64,000 nt of DNA from DASYPQ01 sp041488095 (lineage in GTDB: Bacteria > Planctomycetota > UBA1135 > GCA-002686595), in NCBI GenBank assembly GCA_041488095.1, contig JBGPOP010000023.1:1-64000 (forward strand), written 5' to 3'. Each line of letters begins with the position of its first letter. Positions within the stretch are counted from its first letter, which is position 1. This document shows positions 1-9,100 of the stretch, piece by piece. Position numbers and translations under genes: made by a program. Under the pieces are notes generated by a model. It made no database searches. It saw only the letters and a list, made by a program, of their open reading frames with translations, and was not told where the DNA came from.

Positions 1-117
1 AGCCCTTCTCTCCGTCCGGTACGGGACGGCCGAGAGCGCACGCCGGCCGCCACCGGCGCGCGCTCCCAGCCGGGGATCTCCAGGCGCTGCCCGGAGACGT
101 CCCGTTGCCGATGTGAT
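1..117. repeat. Structured direct repeat, copy 1
   Basis: Copy 1 of a direct repeat whose second copy starts exactly 180 bp downstream. Bases 21-115 match copy 2 with two differences; bases 1-20 are more diverged, and the repeat may continue left of the window. The unit can fold: ACGGGACG (21-28) pairs with CGTCCCGT (98-105) as a closing stem. An inner hairpin pairs 78-84 with 90-96 but carries one A-C mismatch (A82), which is a proper pair in copy 2. Confidence 0.85.
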
Positions 118-180
118 CGCCTGCGGCCACTGACATGCAGCGGCGCAGCTCTTCTCGCGCGAGCGACTCTGCGCCCGTCG

Positions 181-297
181 AGCTTCCCTCTCCGCCCGGT
201 ACGGGACGGCCGAGAGCGCACGCCGGCCGCCACCGGCGCGCGCTCCCAGCCGGGGATCTCCGGGCGCTGCCCGGAGACGTCCCGTTGCCGATGTGGT
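181..297. repeat. Structured direct repeat, copy 2
   Basis: Copy 2 of the 180-bp-spaced repeat. The closing stem pairs 201-208 with 278-285. The inner hairpin CTCCGGG (258-264) / CCCGGAG (270-276) is perfect with a 5-base loop. After about position 298 the similarity to copy 1's downstream sequence stops. There is no third copy in the window. Confidence 0.85.
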
Positions 298-624
298 CGA
301 GCGCGTTCGCCGAAGTGCGGCGGAGCGCAGACAGTCGCTCGAGCGGCAAAGCGCTCGGCGAGAAAACGACGCCTCCACAACCGTCCCGTTCGGGATGGTC
401 GAGATCGTGCAGCGACGGACCCTGGCGCACGCCTCCGCAGGCGGCGTCTCGGAAGGAATCCGAGTGCGCCCCGCTGCGGGTGCGGCTGCCCTCGCCCGAT
501 GACGGGCTCTGGGGCCGTTCACCGCGTCCGAAGGACGCGGCTGTGAGCACAATCAAGTGGGGGCTCCCTTCTGTTCAGGGCCGGCGGAGTCGTCGCGCCG
601 GTGCTCCTGCGCTCTTGCCTCCTT

Positions 625-2211
625 TCAGAAAGTGAGGACCCACTGGTGGCCCGTGTCGCTGAGTTCGTCGATCAGGAAGGTATGTGCGACCGGGTCCCAA
701 GTCCCGGTCGCGTTCTGGCCGTCGCGCTTCACAAGAATCGGCGCGTAGGGCAGATTTTGGAGCAACACCTGGTCGCCGCTGCCGTCAGCGGTGTTCATGT
801 TGACCTTCAGGTTGCCGGCGTAGACGAGACCGGCCGCACTCGCGTCGACCGACACCCTCGCCAGGTTGGAGGTGTTCCAGAGGCTGATCCGGTTGTAGAT
901 CGGGTCGACCGTCCAGTTGAACGGCGTGAAGGTCCCGCTCCTGGTTTGGTTGACCTGGAACCAGAAATAGGTCCCGTCCTGGTCTGCGAGCGTGCTCGCG
1001 GTCCGGGGGAGCTGCAGGGTGAACTGCGACAACCAGTCGCACACCCCCGCGTCGTCGAGCGTGCTCCAGCTGTGCACGCTCGCGGTGACGGTGGTCATGG
1101 TGTTGTTCAGGTTCTGGCCCTGAATGTGCGAATCGAATGCGGTCGTCTGGTCGCGTAGGTAGACCATGGGATCGCTGTTCGCCATCCAGTCCCGGACCGG
1201 GACGTGGGAGACATTGCGCGACATGTCGGTGTCGATACCGATCGATCCGTTGTTGGGATCGATGTCGATCATCGAGCAGCGCTGGTAGTTGAAGGCCTGG
1301 ACCGACGGCGGTCCGCCGTACCAGTACTCGAGAATGTCGGGCACCTCGAGGTTGTCCCCCCAATTCGGCGTGTTGTCGTCCGCGTCGTTGTCGTCGTACT
1401 CGAGGGCCCAGGTGTTGGCCAGCGAGACGCCGCCCGTGTGGTTCACGATCGCGGCGAACATGAGGCCGGAGAGATCGACGTGGCGAGCCGCATAGCTCGT
1501 CACGCTCCCGCCTCCCATGGAGAAACCGACGCCGTAGACGCGGTTTCGATCGATGTTGAAGTAGGTGTTGGTGAAGTCCAGCGCGGCTTGAACGTTGATC
1601 TGGCTCTCAAGCGAGCTGAATCCCCGCTGACTTGCACCCAGCGGTGCCACCGCGAACCATCCGCGTCTCGCCGCTTCGGCGAAGAACGTGGTGTGGTAGT
1701 AGGCGTCCCAGTGCGAGACCCCGTACTTGTGGAAAACCACGAGCAGCGGCGCGCGTTGCGTCGCTGGGATCGTGGGCACGTAGAGGAGAAACCTTTCTAG
1801 CCAGCCGGAGCCCGTATTGCTGAGAGTGATCTCGAAGAGGCCGGGCTCGTCTGGAACGCGCGTGGAACGCGCGTTCCTTCTCGGATTGAATCCTGCACCG
1901 ACCGAAGTGTCGGCCGTCCCGAATGGCGAGTCCATCTCCCCACCCAAGTTCGGACCTTCGAAGTACGGCTTGGACAGGATGGACTGAGGCGGTGCGTTGG
2001 GATTGGTCTGAGTGCCGAAACCGTGCGCAGCCTCCGGCGCAGGAAGTACTGGTGGAGTGGGCGCCATGGGCTGATCCCGATCGCTCGGCGTGCGATCGAG
2101 GGTAGTGATGTCGTCAGAGGACTTCGGGCTGGACAGGGAATCCGCGTGCTTGGACGCGGGTCCGCATGCCAGTACGAAGAGAAAACTGGCGTAGAAAAGT
2201 TTCGTTTTCAT
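625..2211 (-). CDS. Secreted alpha/beta-hydrolase lipoprotein, esterase or depolymerase-like
   Basis: 528 residues. The N-terminus is a short lipoprotein-type signal ending LFVLACG, so the protein is probably exported and lipidated. The hydrolase core shows a nucleophile elbow GFSMGGG with Ser about residue 231, preceded by a long stretch typical of the PHB-depolymerase/feruloyl-esterase branch of alpha/beta hydrolases. A His in ASVHSW about residue 380 is a plausible catalytic base. The last ~120 residues are beta-rich and aromatic and may form a separate accessory domain. The gene stands alone; the 3' side is the repeat region. Substrate is unknown. The family call rests on the elbow motif and overall layout. 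Confidence 0.7.
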   Translation of the reverse strand: MKTKLFYASFLFVLACGPASKHADSLSSPKSSDDITTLDRTPSDRDQPMAPTPPVLPAPEAAHGFGTQTNPNAPPQSILSKPYFEGPNLGGEMDSPFGTADTSVGAGFNPRRNARSTRVPDEPGLFEITLSNTGSGWLERFLLYVPTIPATQRAPLLVVFHKYGVSHWDAYYHTTFFAEAARRGWFAVAPLGASQRGFSSLESQINVQAALDFTNTYFNIDRNRVYGVGFSMGGGSVTSYAARHVDLSGLMFAAIVNHTGGVSLANTWALEYDDNDADDNTPNWGDNLEVPDILEYWYGGPPSVQAFNYQRCSMIDIDPNNGSIGIDTDMSRNVSHVPVRDWMANSDPMVYLRDQTTAFDSHIQGQNLNNTMTTVTASVHSWSTLDDAGVCDWLSQFTLQLPRTASTLADQDGTYFWFQVNQTRSGTFTPFNWTVDPIYNRISLWNTSNLARVSVDASAAGLVYAGNLKVNMNTADGSGDQVLLQNLPYAPILVKRDGQNATGTWDPVAHTFLIDELSDTGHQWVLTF

Positions 2212-2484
2212 GCGTGGCGGCGCAGAGATCAGGTCCGGAGGCCACTTGCGCAGCTTCCGGACAACCGTGTTCCTCGGAGCGGGGCTCCCCGCGGAGACCC
2301 GTCACCGAAGACTCAGGCGTAGTCTACCCCCCCTCCCCAAACAGGGAGACCCAATCGGGAATTCCGCACCCAGCCGAAAAGGGCGAAAGGAAGGGATTTC
2401 TGGACCTGAATCGGGGGCCAGCCGGGGCCCCTCCTACCCCCTTCAGGCGACCCGAACAGGCCCGCCGGGGTCGCGGGGAAGGGC

Positions 2485-3444
2485 TCAGCCCAGCTCAGGC
2501 TCGTCCAGTTCCACAGCTTTTTCGCGGGTGAGGGCCGGTCCTCCGGCTCGAGTCAGCGGCGAAAGAACGCCCGGGTCCAGCTCGACGAAACTCCCGTAGC
2601 AACGACCATCCAGGGTGAACACTTGAACCCGCTCGCCGTCCCGATCGAGGACGACGACGCGCGTGGTGCGATCGCTGTCGCCCTCTTGCACGGCCAGACC
2701 CCGCGGGTCAAGGACTTCACCCTCCCCGCACCCCTCCACGGCCAAGCTGCCGGCACATCGACCGTTTGCGTCGAAGAGCAGCACCGCGCTCTCCGACGCA
2801 GCCCCGCAGGCCACGAGCACTCTGCCATCCGCCAGCGGCGCCACCGCGCGGGGTGCTGGGGGCCCTCGATCCGTTGAGGCAACCGGGAGCTGGATCCGAT
2901 AGTGGAATTCCCCATCCCTGAACACCTGGACGGACCCGGACCCGGCTTCGCAGGCATAGGCCATGCGACCCGCGAGCGCGACGCCCGCCAAGTTCGCGAA
3001 GGTGCCCTGGGGGTCGCCGGCCGGCCGGAAGGAGAGCACGACCTCGCCGGATGGATCCAAGAGCAGCAGGGCGTGCCGTCTCCAGCCCCGGCGCGAGACC
3101 AGGAGGCGGGCCTCCGCCTCGACACCCTGCACCGCAATCGCTCCGGCATCCCCCAGAGCGCCGGGACGGTCGGACCCGGGATCGCCCCGGCTGCGGATGC
3201 AAGCGACCTCCGAGCCGGAGAACGTGAAGGCGCGCAACGACCCGCTGGCCGCATCCGCCACCCAGAGCCGGCGGTCCTCGTCGACCGCGATCCCGCGGAT
3301 CTCCGCACGGCCGCCGTCGAGCCCGCGGAAGGAAAATCCCCCTGATAGCGCCCTGCCATCCAGGTCGAAGGGGGAAAGGTGCGCCGTGCGCACGCAGCGG
3401 GCGACCCACAGGACTCCGTGCCGGAGGGCCAGGCTGACGTGCAT
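2485..3444 (-). CDS. NHL/beta-propeller repeat protein
   Basis: 319 residues, with repeated motifs of the NHL or SMP-30-like type: short blades such as IAVDEDRRLWVADAASG and VLVACGAASESAVLLFDANG, each a beta-strand pair around a G-x-D core. No signal peptide is visible, so it may be cytoplasmic. It starts 14 bases after the end of gltX on the same strand and is probably cotranscribed with it. A link with tRNA charging is not implied by the sequence. The C-terminus is short and charged. Function unknown; a protein-interaction or sensor propeller is the simplest reading. Confidence 0.65.
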   Translation of the reverse strand: MHVSLALRHGVLWVARCVRTAHLSPFDLDGRALSGGFSFRGLDGGRAEIRGIAVDEDRRLWVADAASGSLRAFTFSGSEVACIRSRGDPGSDRPGALGDAGAIAVQGVEAEARLLVSRRGWRRHALLLLDPSGEVVLSFRPAGDPQGTFANLAGVALAGRMAYACEAGSGSVQVFRDGEFHYRIQLPVASTDRGPPAPRAVAPLADGRVLVACGAASESAVLLFDANGRCAGSLAVEGCGEGEVLDPRGLAVQEGDSDRTTRVVVLDRDGERVQVFTLDGRCYGSFVELDPGVLSPLTRAGGPALTREKAVELDEPELG

Positions 3445-3457
3445 GAGATCGGCCTCC

Positions 3458-4930
3458 TCAGGCGAGGCGCTCGGTCGCGCGCTCGATGCGTCGCAGACTG
3501 CGCTCGGGCCCGAGCCAGCCCATCACATCGAAAACGTCCGGCCCACCGGCTTGACCGGTGAGGGCGCATCGCAACGGCTGGAGTAGCTGCGGCGGCTTGA
3601 GCGCGCGCTGCTCGATCCACGCCCTTGCGCCCTCGCGCAGCGCGGCAACATCGACACCCGCCGAAAGCTGTGGGCGCAGCCAGTCGAGGAAGTCGCGCAG
3701 GGTCGGGACGCGCTCGGCGTGCTTCCTGGCATTCTTCTCCGCCGCTTCCTCGTAGCCCAGGACGGCGTCGGCGGCGAAGAGGTAGGCGATGCGCTCGGGC
3801 AGTTCCGAGTAGGTGCGAATGCGCTCCTTCTCGCCCGCGACGACCGAGAGGAACCAGCCGAGGCGCGCCTGGATCTCCCCCTGGCTCATCAAGCCCGCCC
3901 GGATCACGTAGGGAGCACACCTCTCCCCGACGTGTTCGAGAGAGTCGCGGCGGATGTACTCGCCGGCGAGCCACAGGAACTTGTCCATGTCGAACACGGC
4001 TCCAGCCTTGTTGACGTCCCGGATGTCGAACTTCGCAACCAGGTCGGCCACACCGAAGACCTCCGTCTTGCCGTCGAGGGCCCAGCCCTGCAGGCACAAG
4101 AAGTTCACCACCGCTTCGGCGGGGAAACCCCGCTCCCGGTAGTCCTGAAGCGCCGTGTCGCCGGTCCGCTTGGAGAGCTTCTTTCGATCCGTGCCGAGCA
4201 TCAGCGGCAGGTGCCCGAATTCGGGGACGCGTTCGCCCAACGCCCGGTAGAGCAGCACCTGCTTGGGCGTGTTCACGAGGTGTTCCTCGCCGCGGAAGAC
4301 GTGGCTGATGCGCATGTCGACGTCGTCGCACACGACCACGAAGTTGTAGGTCGGGTTGCCGTCGCTGCGCACCATGACCCAGTCCTCCACCTCGCGGTTC
4401 CCGAACACCACCTCGCCTCGCACGTGGTCGAGGAACCGCGTCTCGCCCTCGGGGACGCGGAAGCGCAGGACGTGGCTCTCTCCGCGGGACACGCGCTGTT
4501 CCGCTTGGGAGGGCTCGATGCTCTTGCAGAGACCATCGTAGGCGGGCTTCTCCTTGCGCGCGGCCTGCGCTTCGCGCAGGCGATCGAGCCTCTCCGTGCT
4601 GCAGAAGCAGCGGTAGGCGTGGCCCTCCCCTAGCAGCCGCACGGCCGCCTCGCGGTGGCTTGCAATCCGCTCGGATTGACGATAGGGCCCGTGCGGCCCG
4701 CCGACGTCGGGGCCCTCGTCCCAGTCGATGCCCAGCCAATGCAGCCCCTCGAGGATCGCGCGCTCGAACTCCCGGGTCGAGCGCTCGGGGTCGGTGTCCT
4801 CGATCCGAAGGATGAACGTTCCGCCGTGCCTGCGGGCGAAGGCCCAATTGAACAGTGCCGTGCGCGCTCCACCGACGTGGAGCTGCCCGGTCGGGCTCGG
4901 GGCGAAGCGCAGGCGGACGGGTTCGGGCAA
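3458..4930 (-). CDS. gltX: Glutamyl-tRNA synthetase
   Basis: 490 residues from the chosen start, class I aminoacyl-tRNA synthetase that ligates Glu to tRNA(Glu). The HIGH-type signature reads FAPSPTGQLHVGG near residue 10 and the second signature KKLSKRTG lies near residue 248. The Rossmann fold is followed by the helical anticodon-binding domain, and length is normal for the family. Start: a TTG at 4930 gives MPEPVRLRFAPSPTG, the usual N-terminus, with an AAGG ribosome site upstream. The in-frame ATG at 4981 would add 17 unusual residues and would lie upstream of a good -10 box (TATCCT, minus strand 4957-4952). The gene is divergent from add. Confidence 0.95.
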   Translation of the reverse strand: MPEPVRLRFAPSPTGQLHVGGARTALFNWAFARRHGGTFILRIEDTDPERSTREFERAILEGLHWLGIDWDEGPDVGGPHGPYRQSERIASHREAAVRLLGEGHAYRCFCSTERLDRLREAQAARKEKPAYDGLCKSIEPSQAEQRVSRGESHVLRFRVPEGETRFLDHVRGEVVFGNREVEDWVMVRSDGNPTYNFVVVCDDVDMRISHVFRGEEHLVNTPKQVLLYRALGERVPEFGHLPLMLGTDRKKLSKRTGDTALQDYRERGFPAEAVVNFLCLQGWALDGKTEVFGVADLVAKFDIRDVNKAGAVFDMDKFLWLAGEYIRRDSLEHVGERCAPYVIRAGLMSQGEIQARLGWFLSVVAGEKERIRTYSELPERIAYLFAADAVLGYEEAAEKNARKHAERVPTLRDFLDWLRPQLSAGVDVAALREGARAWIEQRALKPPQLLQPLRCALTGQAGGPDVFDVMGWLGPERSLRRIERATERLA

Positions 4931-4951
4931 GGCGGACCTTCGGGAGCGAGG

Positions 4952-4957
4952 AGGATA
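4952..4957 (-). promoter_or_regulatory. -10 box for gltX
   Basis: TATCCT on the minus strand, 21 bases before the TTG start at 4930. It supports the downstream start, because the longer reading from ATG 4981 would begin upstream of this box. Confidence 0.35.
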
Positions 4958-5018
4958 CGAAAGCGCGACGGTGCGGGCCACCGACGCAACGTCGGTTCCC
5001 TTGAGGGGAAGCGTTCCC

Positions 5019-5024
5019 TAGAGT
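5019..5024 (+). promoter_or_regulatory. -10 box for add, leaderless geometry
   Basis: TAGAGT ends 6 bases before the ATG at 5031, so transcription would begin at or next to the start codon. No ribosome-binding site lies between. No good -35 at 16-18 bases was found. Confidence 0.35.
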
Positions 5025-5030
5025 CAGCGC

Positions 5031-6140
5031 ATGTCGCCGCCTTCTCCCGTGCTCCACCGCGATCTCGTTCGACGCGCGCCCAAGGTCGTCCTACACGAAC
5101 ACCTCGACGGATCGTTGCGGCCGCGGACGGTGCTCGAGCTCGCCGACCAGGCCGGCTACCACGAGCTGCCCTGCGACGACGAGAGGAAGCTCGCCGACTG
5201 GTTCGCTGCGGGCGCCTCGCGTGGGAGCCTTTCTCTCTACCTGGAGGGTTTTCGGCACACGATCGCGCTGATGCAGACCGCCGCGAGCCTCGAACGAGTC
5301 GCCCACGAGTTCGTCGAGGACATGTCCCGGGAGAACGTGGTCTACGCAGAGGTCCGCTTCGCCCCTCACTTCCACACCCAGGAGGGCCTGGGCCTCGACG
5401 CGGTCATGGCCGCGGTGTTGAAGGGACTCGCACGGGGCCAGGAGGACTTCGGCGTCGAGGTGGGTCTCATCGTGTGCGCGATGCGCAATCTCTCGGCGAT
5501 GCTCTCGATGCAGATGGCGGAACTGGCCGTGGCTTGGCGCGCGCAGGGCTGCGTGGGCTTCGACCTGGCGGGCGAGGAGGCCGGCCACCCGGCCCGGCAC
5601 CACCTCGACGCCTTCAAGCTGGTCAAGCGCATGAATTTCTCGATCACGATCCACGCTGGCGAGAGCTTCGGACCGGAGAGCATCTGGCAGGCGCTTCAGT
5701 ACTGCGGCGCTCACCGCATCGGGCACGGCACGCGCCTGGTCGAGGACATGGTCGTGTACGAGGGCAAGGTGATCAGCCTGGGTCCGCTCGCGCAGTACGT
5801 GCTCGACCATCGCGTGCCGATCGAGGTGTGTCTTTCATCGAACGTCCACACCGGCGCGACGCCCTCGATCGCCCAGCACCCGTTCCCGCGTTTCCTCGAG
5901 AAGGGTTTCCGGGTCACGCTGAACACCGACAACCGCTTGATGAGCCGCACGAGCATGACCGACGAGTACCTGCTCGCGGTCGAGCACTTCGGCCTGACGC
6001 TCGACCAGCTCGAGAAGATCGCCATCAACGGGATGAAGTCCGCGTTCGCGCACTACGACGAACGCATCCGGGTGATCTTCGAGCGCATCAAGCCGGGGTA
6101 CGCGCGCCTTCGCGAGGAGATCGCGCCGTCGCGTCGTTGA
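5031..6140 (+). CDS. add: Adenosine deaminase
   Basis: 369 residues, TIM-barrel metal-dependent hydrolase that deaminates adenosine or deoxyadenosine to inosine for purine salvage. The zinc-ligand motif HEHLDGS lies about residues 22-28. Further along are the conserved HAGE, HRIGHG and SSN segments, and a C-terminal LNTDN motif. The latter is the metal-binding NTDD/NTDN element in its Asn form, which also occurs in actinobacterial enzymes. Length is normal. Transcribed away from gltX. Other purine-like substrates (adenine, aminofutalosine) cannot be excluded from motifs alone, but the size and active-site set fit adenosine deaminase well. Confidence 0.9.
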   Translation: MSPPSPVLHRDLVRRAPKVVLHEHLDGSLRPRTVLELADQAGYHELPCDDERKLADWFAAGASRGSLSLYLEGFRHTIALMQTAASLERVAHEFVEDMSRENVVYAEVRFAPHFHTQEGLGLDAVMAAVLKGLARGQEDFGVEVGLIVCAMRNLSAMLSMQMAELAVAWRAQGCVGFDLAGEEAGHPARHHLDAFKLVKRMNFSITIHAGESFGPESIWQALQYCGAHRIGHGTRLVEDMVVYEGKVISLGPLAQYVLDHRVPIEVCLSSNVHTGATPSIAQHPFPRFLEKGFRVTLNTDNRLMSRTSMTDEYLLAVEHFGLTLDQLEKIAINGMKSAFAHYDERIRVIFERIKPGYARLREEIAPSRR

Positions 6141-6158
6141 CCCGGATCCCGGTCGGAA

Positions 6159-9100
6159 TCAGTAGGGCATCGTCGCGGTGGTCTGCGCGTCCAGACCGCG
6201 GACCCAGGGCGGGCTGCTCGGCGGCGCGACCACTCCCTTGACCACGAAGTAGACCATGCCGGGCGAGGACCCCGCCGGCGGCAGCCCGACCGTGAAGATG
6301 GCGGTTCCGACGCTGTTCGTCCTGACGCTCATCTCGCTCTGGATCATGTGCAGGGAGCCGGCCGCATCCAGCTGGTACACGGCAGCTTTCACGGCGTAGC
6401 CGCTCCCTCCGGGGACGAGACCCCGATCGATGGTGACCACGGACCGGAGTCCGGGGCTGCCGGGCGCCAGCTGGATGGAGCTCAAGGCGATCGATCCCAC
6501 GTGCACCGGATCGGGCGTGGCGCGCGGCCGGGTTCGGAAGCGGGTCGAGCTGTCCACGGCAACGTTGCCGGCCGCGTCCCTCATCTCCAGCGCGATCTGG
6601 TAGTCCGTGTCCGGATCGAGATCGCCGAGGACCACCCAGTGCCGGTGGTCCCCGATCTTGTTGAAGGGGACGCGCGCGACTGGGGGGTTTCCGTTGTACG
6701 AGATGGACACCTTGCAGAACTCGCTGGTGTCGAACTCGAACTTCAGCGTGTTCGTGGTCGCATAGCTCAGGCGCACCGGCCCGACGAGCGCGGGGGCCTG
6801 CGTATCCGGGGAGCTCGAGGTGGCATGGAGGGGGTCCATGCCCCACTGGACTTCGTAACCGTCGGCGAAGTCGTCACCGTCGCTGTCCCAGTTCTCCGGG
6901 TCGGTTTGAGCCACGATCTCGTCGAGGTCGAACAGACCGTCCATGTCCCGATCGAGGCCCTGGGACTCGCCCATGCCGATCGGCACTCCCAGGAAGGTCA
7001 CGGGCAGCCCGCTCGCGGCCTCCGAGAGCAGCGTCTGCTCGTCGATCGGGGCCCCGGAGGCGGACGCCACGCGGTAGTTGCCCGCGGCCGGGTCGTAGGT
7101 GCCGGCCAGCTCCGCGAATCGGCCGAGCACCACGCGCGGCACGCGGTAGTAGACGAGGTCGCAGTGGCCGCGCGCTGCCGCATCGCGCAGGAGGGGCAGC
7201 TCCTGCGCCGCGACCGAGGCCCAGTTCCCCGCGTTGGCCGTCACCATGAGGCCGGCCGCGGGAGCGACACCGGTATCGAAGGCCGACAAGAACGAGGAGA
7301 TCAGGTGGGCCTCCTGCGGCGCGAGCACGAAGCTGTGGTGGCCGCCTCCGGTCGGCGCGCTCCGGAAGAACGCCTCCTTCACCGTCCCGATCGCCCCGCC
7401 ATGAGTCAGCCCCGCGCCGAGCTCGGTGCGATCACCGTACGGGCCCCCGACCGAGAAGCGCTTCGAGAGCTTGTCGGCCACCCCGCGCAGGCTGGGCACG
7501 TCGGCCGAACGGATCACGCCGCCGGCGCTCTCGGCCTCGATCTCGCCGGAAGATCCGAGTGGAAGCGCGTGACAGGATGCGCACGTGAGCTCGCCCTGGA
7601 CGGGTCGTGTCAGGAACAGGGTCGCTCCCCGGAGCTGCTCGTCGGTGAAGCGCCGGTCGAGGGTCTGGCGCGGATTCGGCGGCCCGGTCAGGGTGTCGAT
7701 GAAGTGCCGCAGGTACTGGAAATCGGGGCCGATCGTCTGTGGAACGCCGTTGACCGTGTTCTCCAGGAGGGCGACGAAAGCGTTCTGGAAGCCGTTCGTG
7801 CTCTCGATCTCACCCCGCCAATGGTAGGGTCCACCGTCCTCCATGCGACGGACGCTCTGGGTGACCATGGGTCCCTTGACGTCCGTACCGTAAGCGAGCT
7901 GATCGTCGGGCGTGCCTTCGGGATCGAGGTAGTGCGAGAGGTCCCAGACCAGTCCATCCGTGTGCCCGTCGACGTGGCACGACGCGCACGAGGAGGTCTG
8001 GGACAATGAGAATCGGGCATTGGTGAACAAGTGCCGCCCCAGGCGCACGAAACCCGAGCTCAGGTCGAGCCCGAGCGGCGTGGCGGCCGGCGCGGTGACG
8101 GTCCAACCGCTCCCCTGGGGCAGGCTCGAGAAGTTGATCCTCGTCGCCGAGTCGTCGTTCTTGTTGAAGACGAAGAGCGCAGTCCGGCTCCGATCGACCA
8201 GGCAGGATCTCGGGCCCGTTCCACGCGGATACGCCTTGCTGGAGGGGAGCTCGATCGAGCCTTCCCAGGTGACGGAGCCGCCCGAACCCAGGCGCAGCAC
8301 GGCGACCAGGTCGCTGCCGTAGCCGCAGACATAGGCGAACGGCTGCTGCGAGTCGAACTCGACGTAGGCGGGCTGAGCGCACTTGTGGTCGGGCGGAGCG
8401 ATCGCGTCCAGGTCGATGATCCGCGGCGGCGCGGCGCCGGTCGCGTCGACGATCGTGATCCGGTTGTGGACGACCTGCCCGGCAACGAAGTTCACCTCGC
8501 CGCGATGCACCGCATTCAACGCGTCCGTGTTCGGTATCCACAGCTCGGTCGTGCCGGGTCGGGCGTGGATGTTGAACAGGATCGTGCCCAGTCCCGAGAG
8601 CGTGCCCGAGGGATCGAGGTCGTCCTGCTGAGGGGTCGCCTGGGAGGGAATCACGAACAGGTCGCAATCGGGCAGCGCGTTCTCCTGCGGAGAGGCGGGC
8701 ACTCCGATGGAATCGACGGCGTCGGGGTCGGTCGCGGTGCCCCTGGGGGCCGTGCCGTTCCCAGAGAGGAAGGACACGACGTAGGCCTTTCCGTCCAGGT
8801 ACGCGATGCCGCGCGGGTTCCGGGCGGGGATCGGGATCGACTTGACGACCTGGTAGAGCCGCGCGTCGATCACGTCGACGCTGTCGACCGCCGAGCAGGT
8901 CACGTAGGCGCGGTCGCCCGAATGGGTGAAGACCAGGCCGTGCGGCTCGCTGCCGACTCGAATCGTGCGCACGACCGCACGCAGGGCTGTGTCGACGACG
9001 CTGACACAGGAGTCGACCGCGTCGACGACCCACACTTCGCGCGACCCGGGACGCTGGACGACCGACACCGCACCCAGGCCGATCTGCACCTGCCCGAGAC

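Larger units (their letters stand above)
1..624. other. Non-coding region with structured repeats and hairpins
   Basis: No convincing protein gene lies here; the open frames present have no recognisable domain and run through the repeats. The region contains two copies of a ~117-bp repeat (1-117 and 181-297), a spacer stem pairing 142-148 with 169-175, and then further hairpins. These pair 381-387 with 392-398 (one G-U pair), 448-453 with 459-464, and 522-529 with 533-540 (8 bp, GAA loop). No T-run follows the last hairpin, so a Rho-independent terminator is not supported. The only flanking gene inside the window ends at 625 on the minus strand. The density of hairpins suggests a structured RNA, but no known RNA class was recognised. 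Confidence 0.5.

Noticed and set aside
1..297. Repeats as a CRISPR array or a known tandem riboswitch
   Set aside because: Only two copies of ~117 bp, far too long for CRISPR repeats; conserved glycine, c-di-GMP or cobalamin core sequences are absent.
522..540. Perfect hairpin as Rho-independent terminator
   Set aside because: No T-run follows on either strand.
135..635. 166-codon + frame through the left-edge repeats
   Set aside because: Arg/Ser-rich and repeats with the DNA repeat; no similarity to a protein pattern.
2212..2484. Gene or regulatory RNA between the esterase and the NHL gene
   Set aside because: Only a 6-bp GGGGCC/GGCCCC stem and homopolymer runs; nothing supports a gene.
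2553..5057. 834-codon minus-strand frame over gltX and the NHL gene
   Set aside because: Arg/Pro/Ala-rich without motifs; the overlapping gltX has full signatures.
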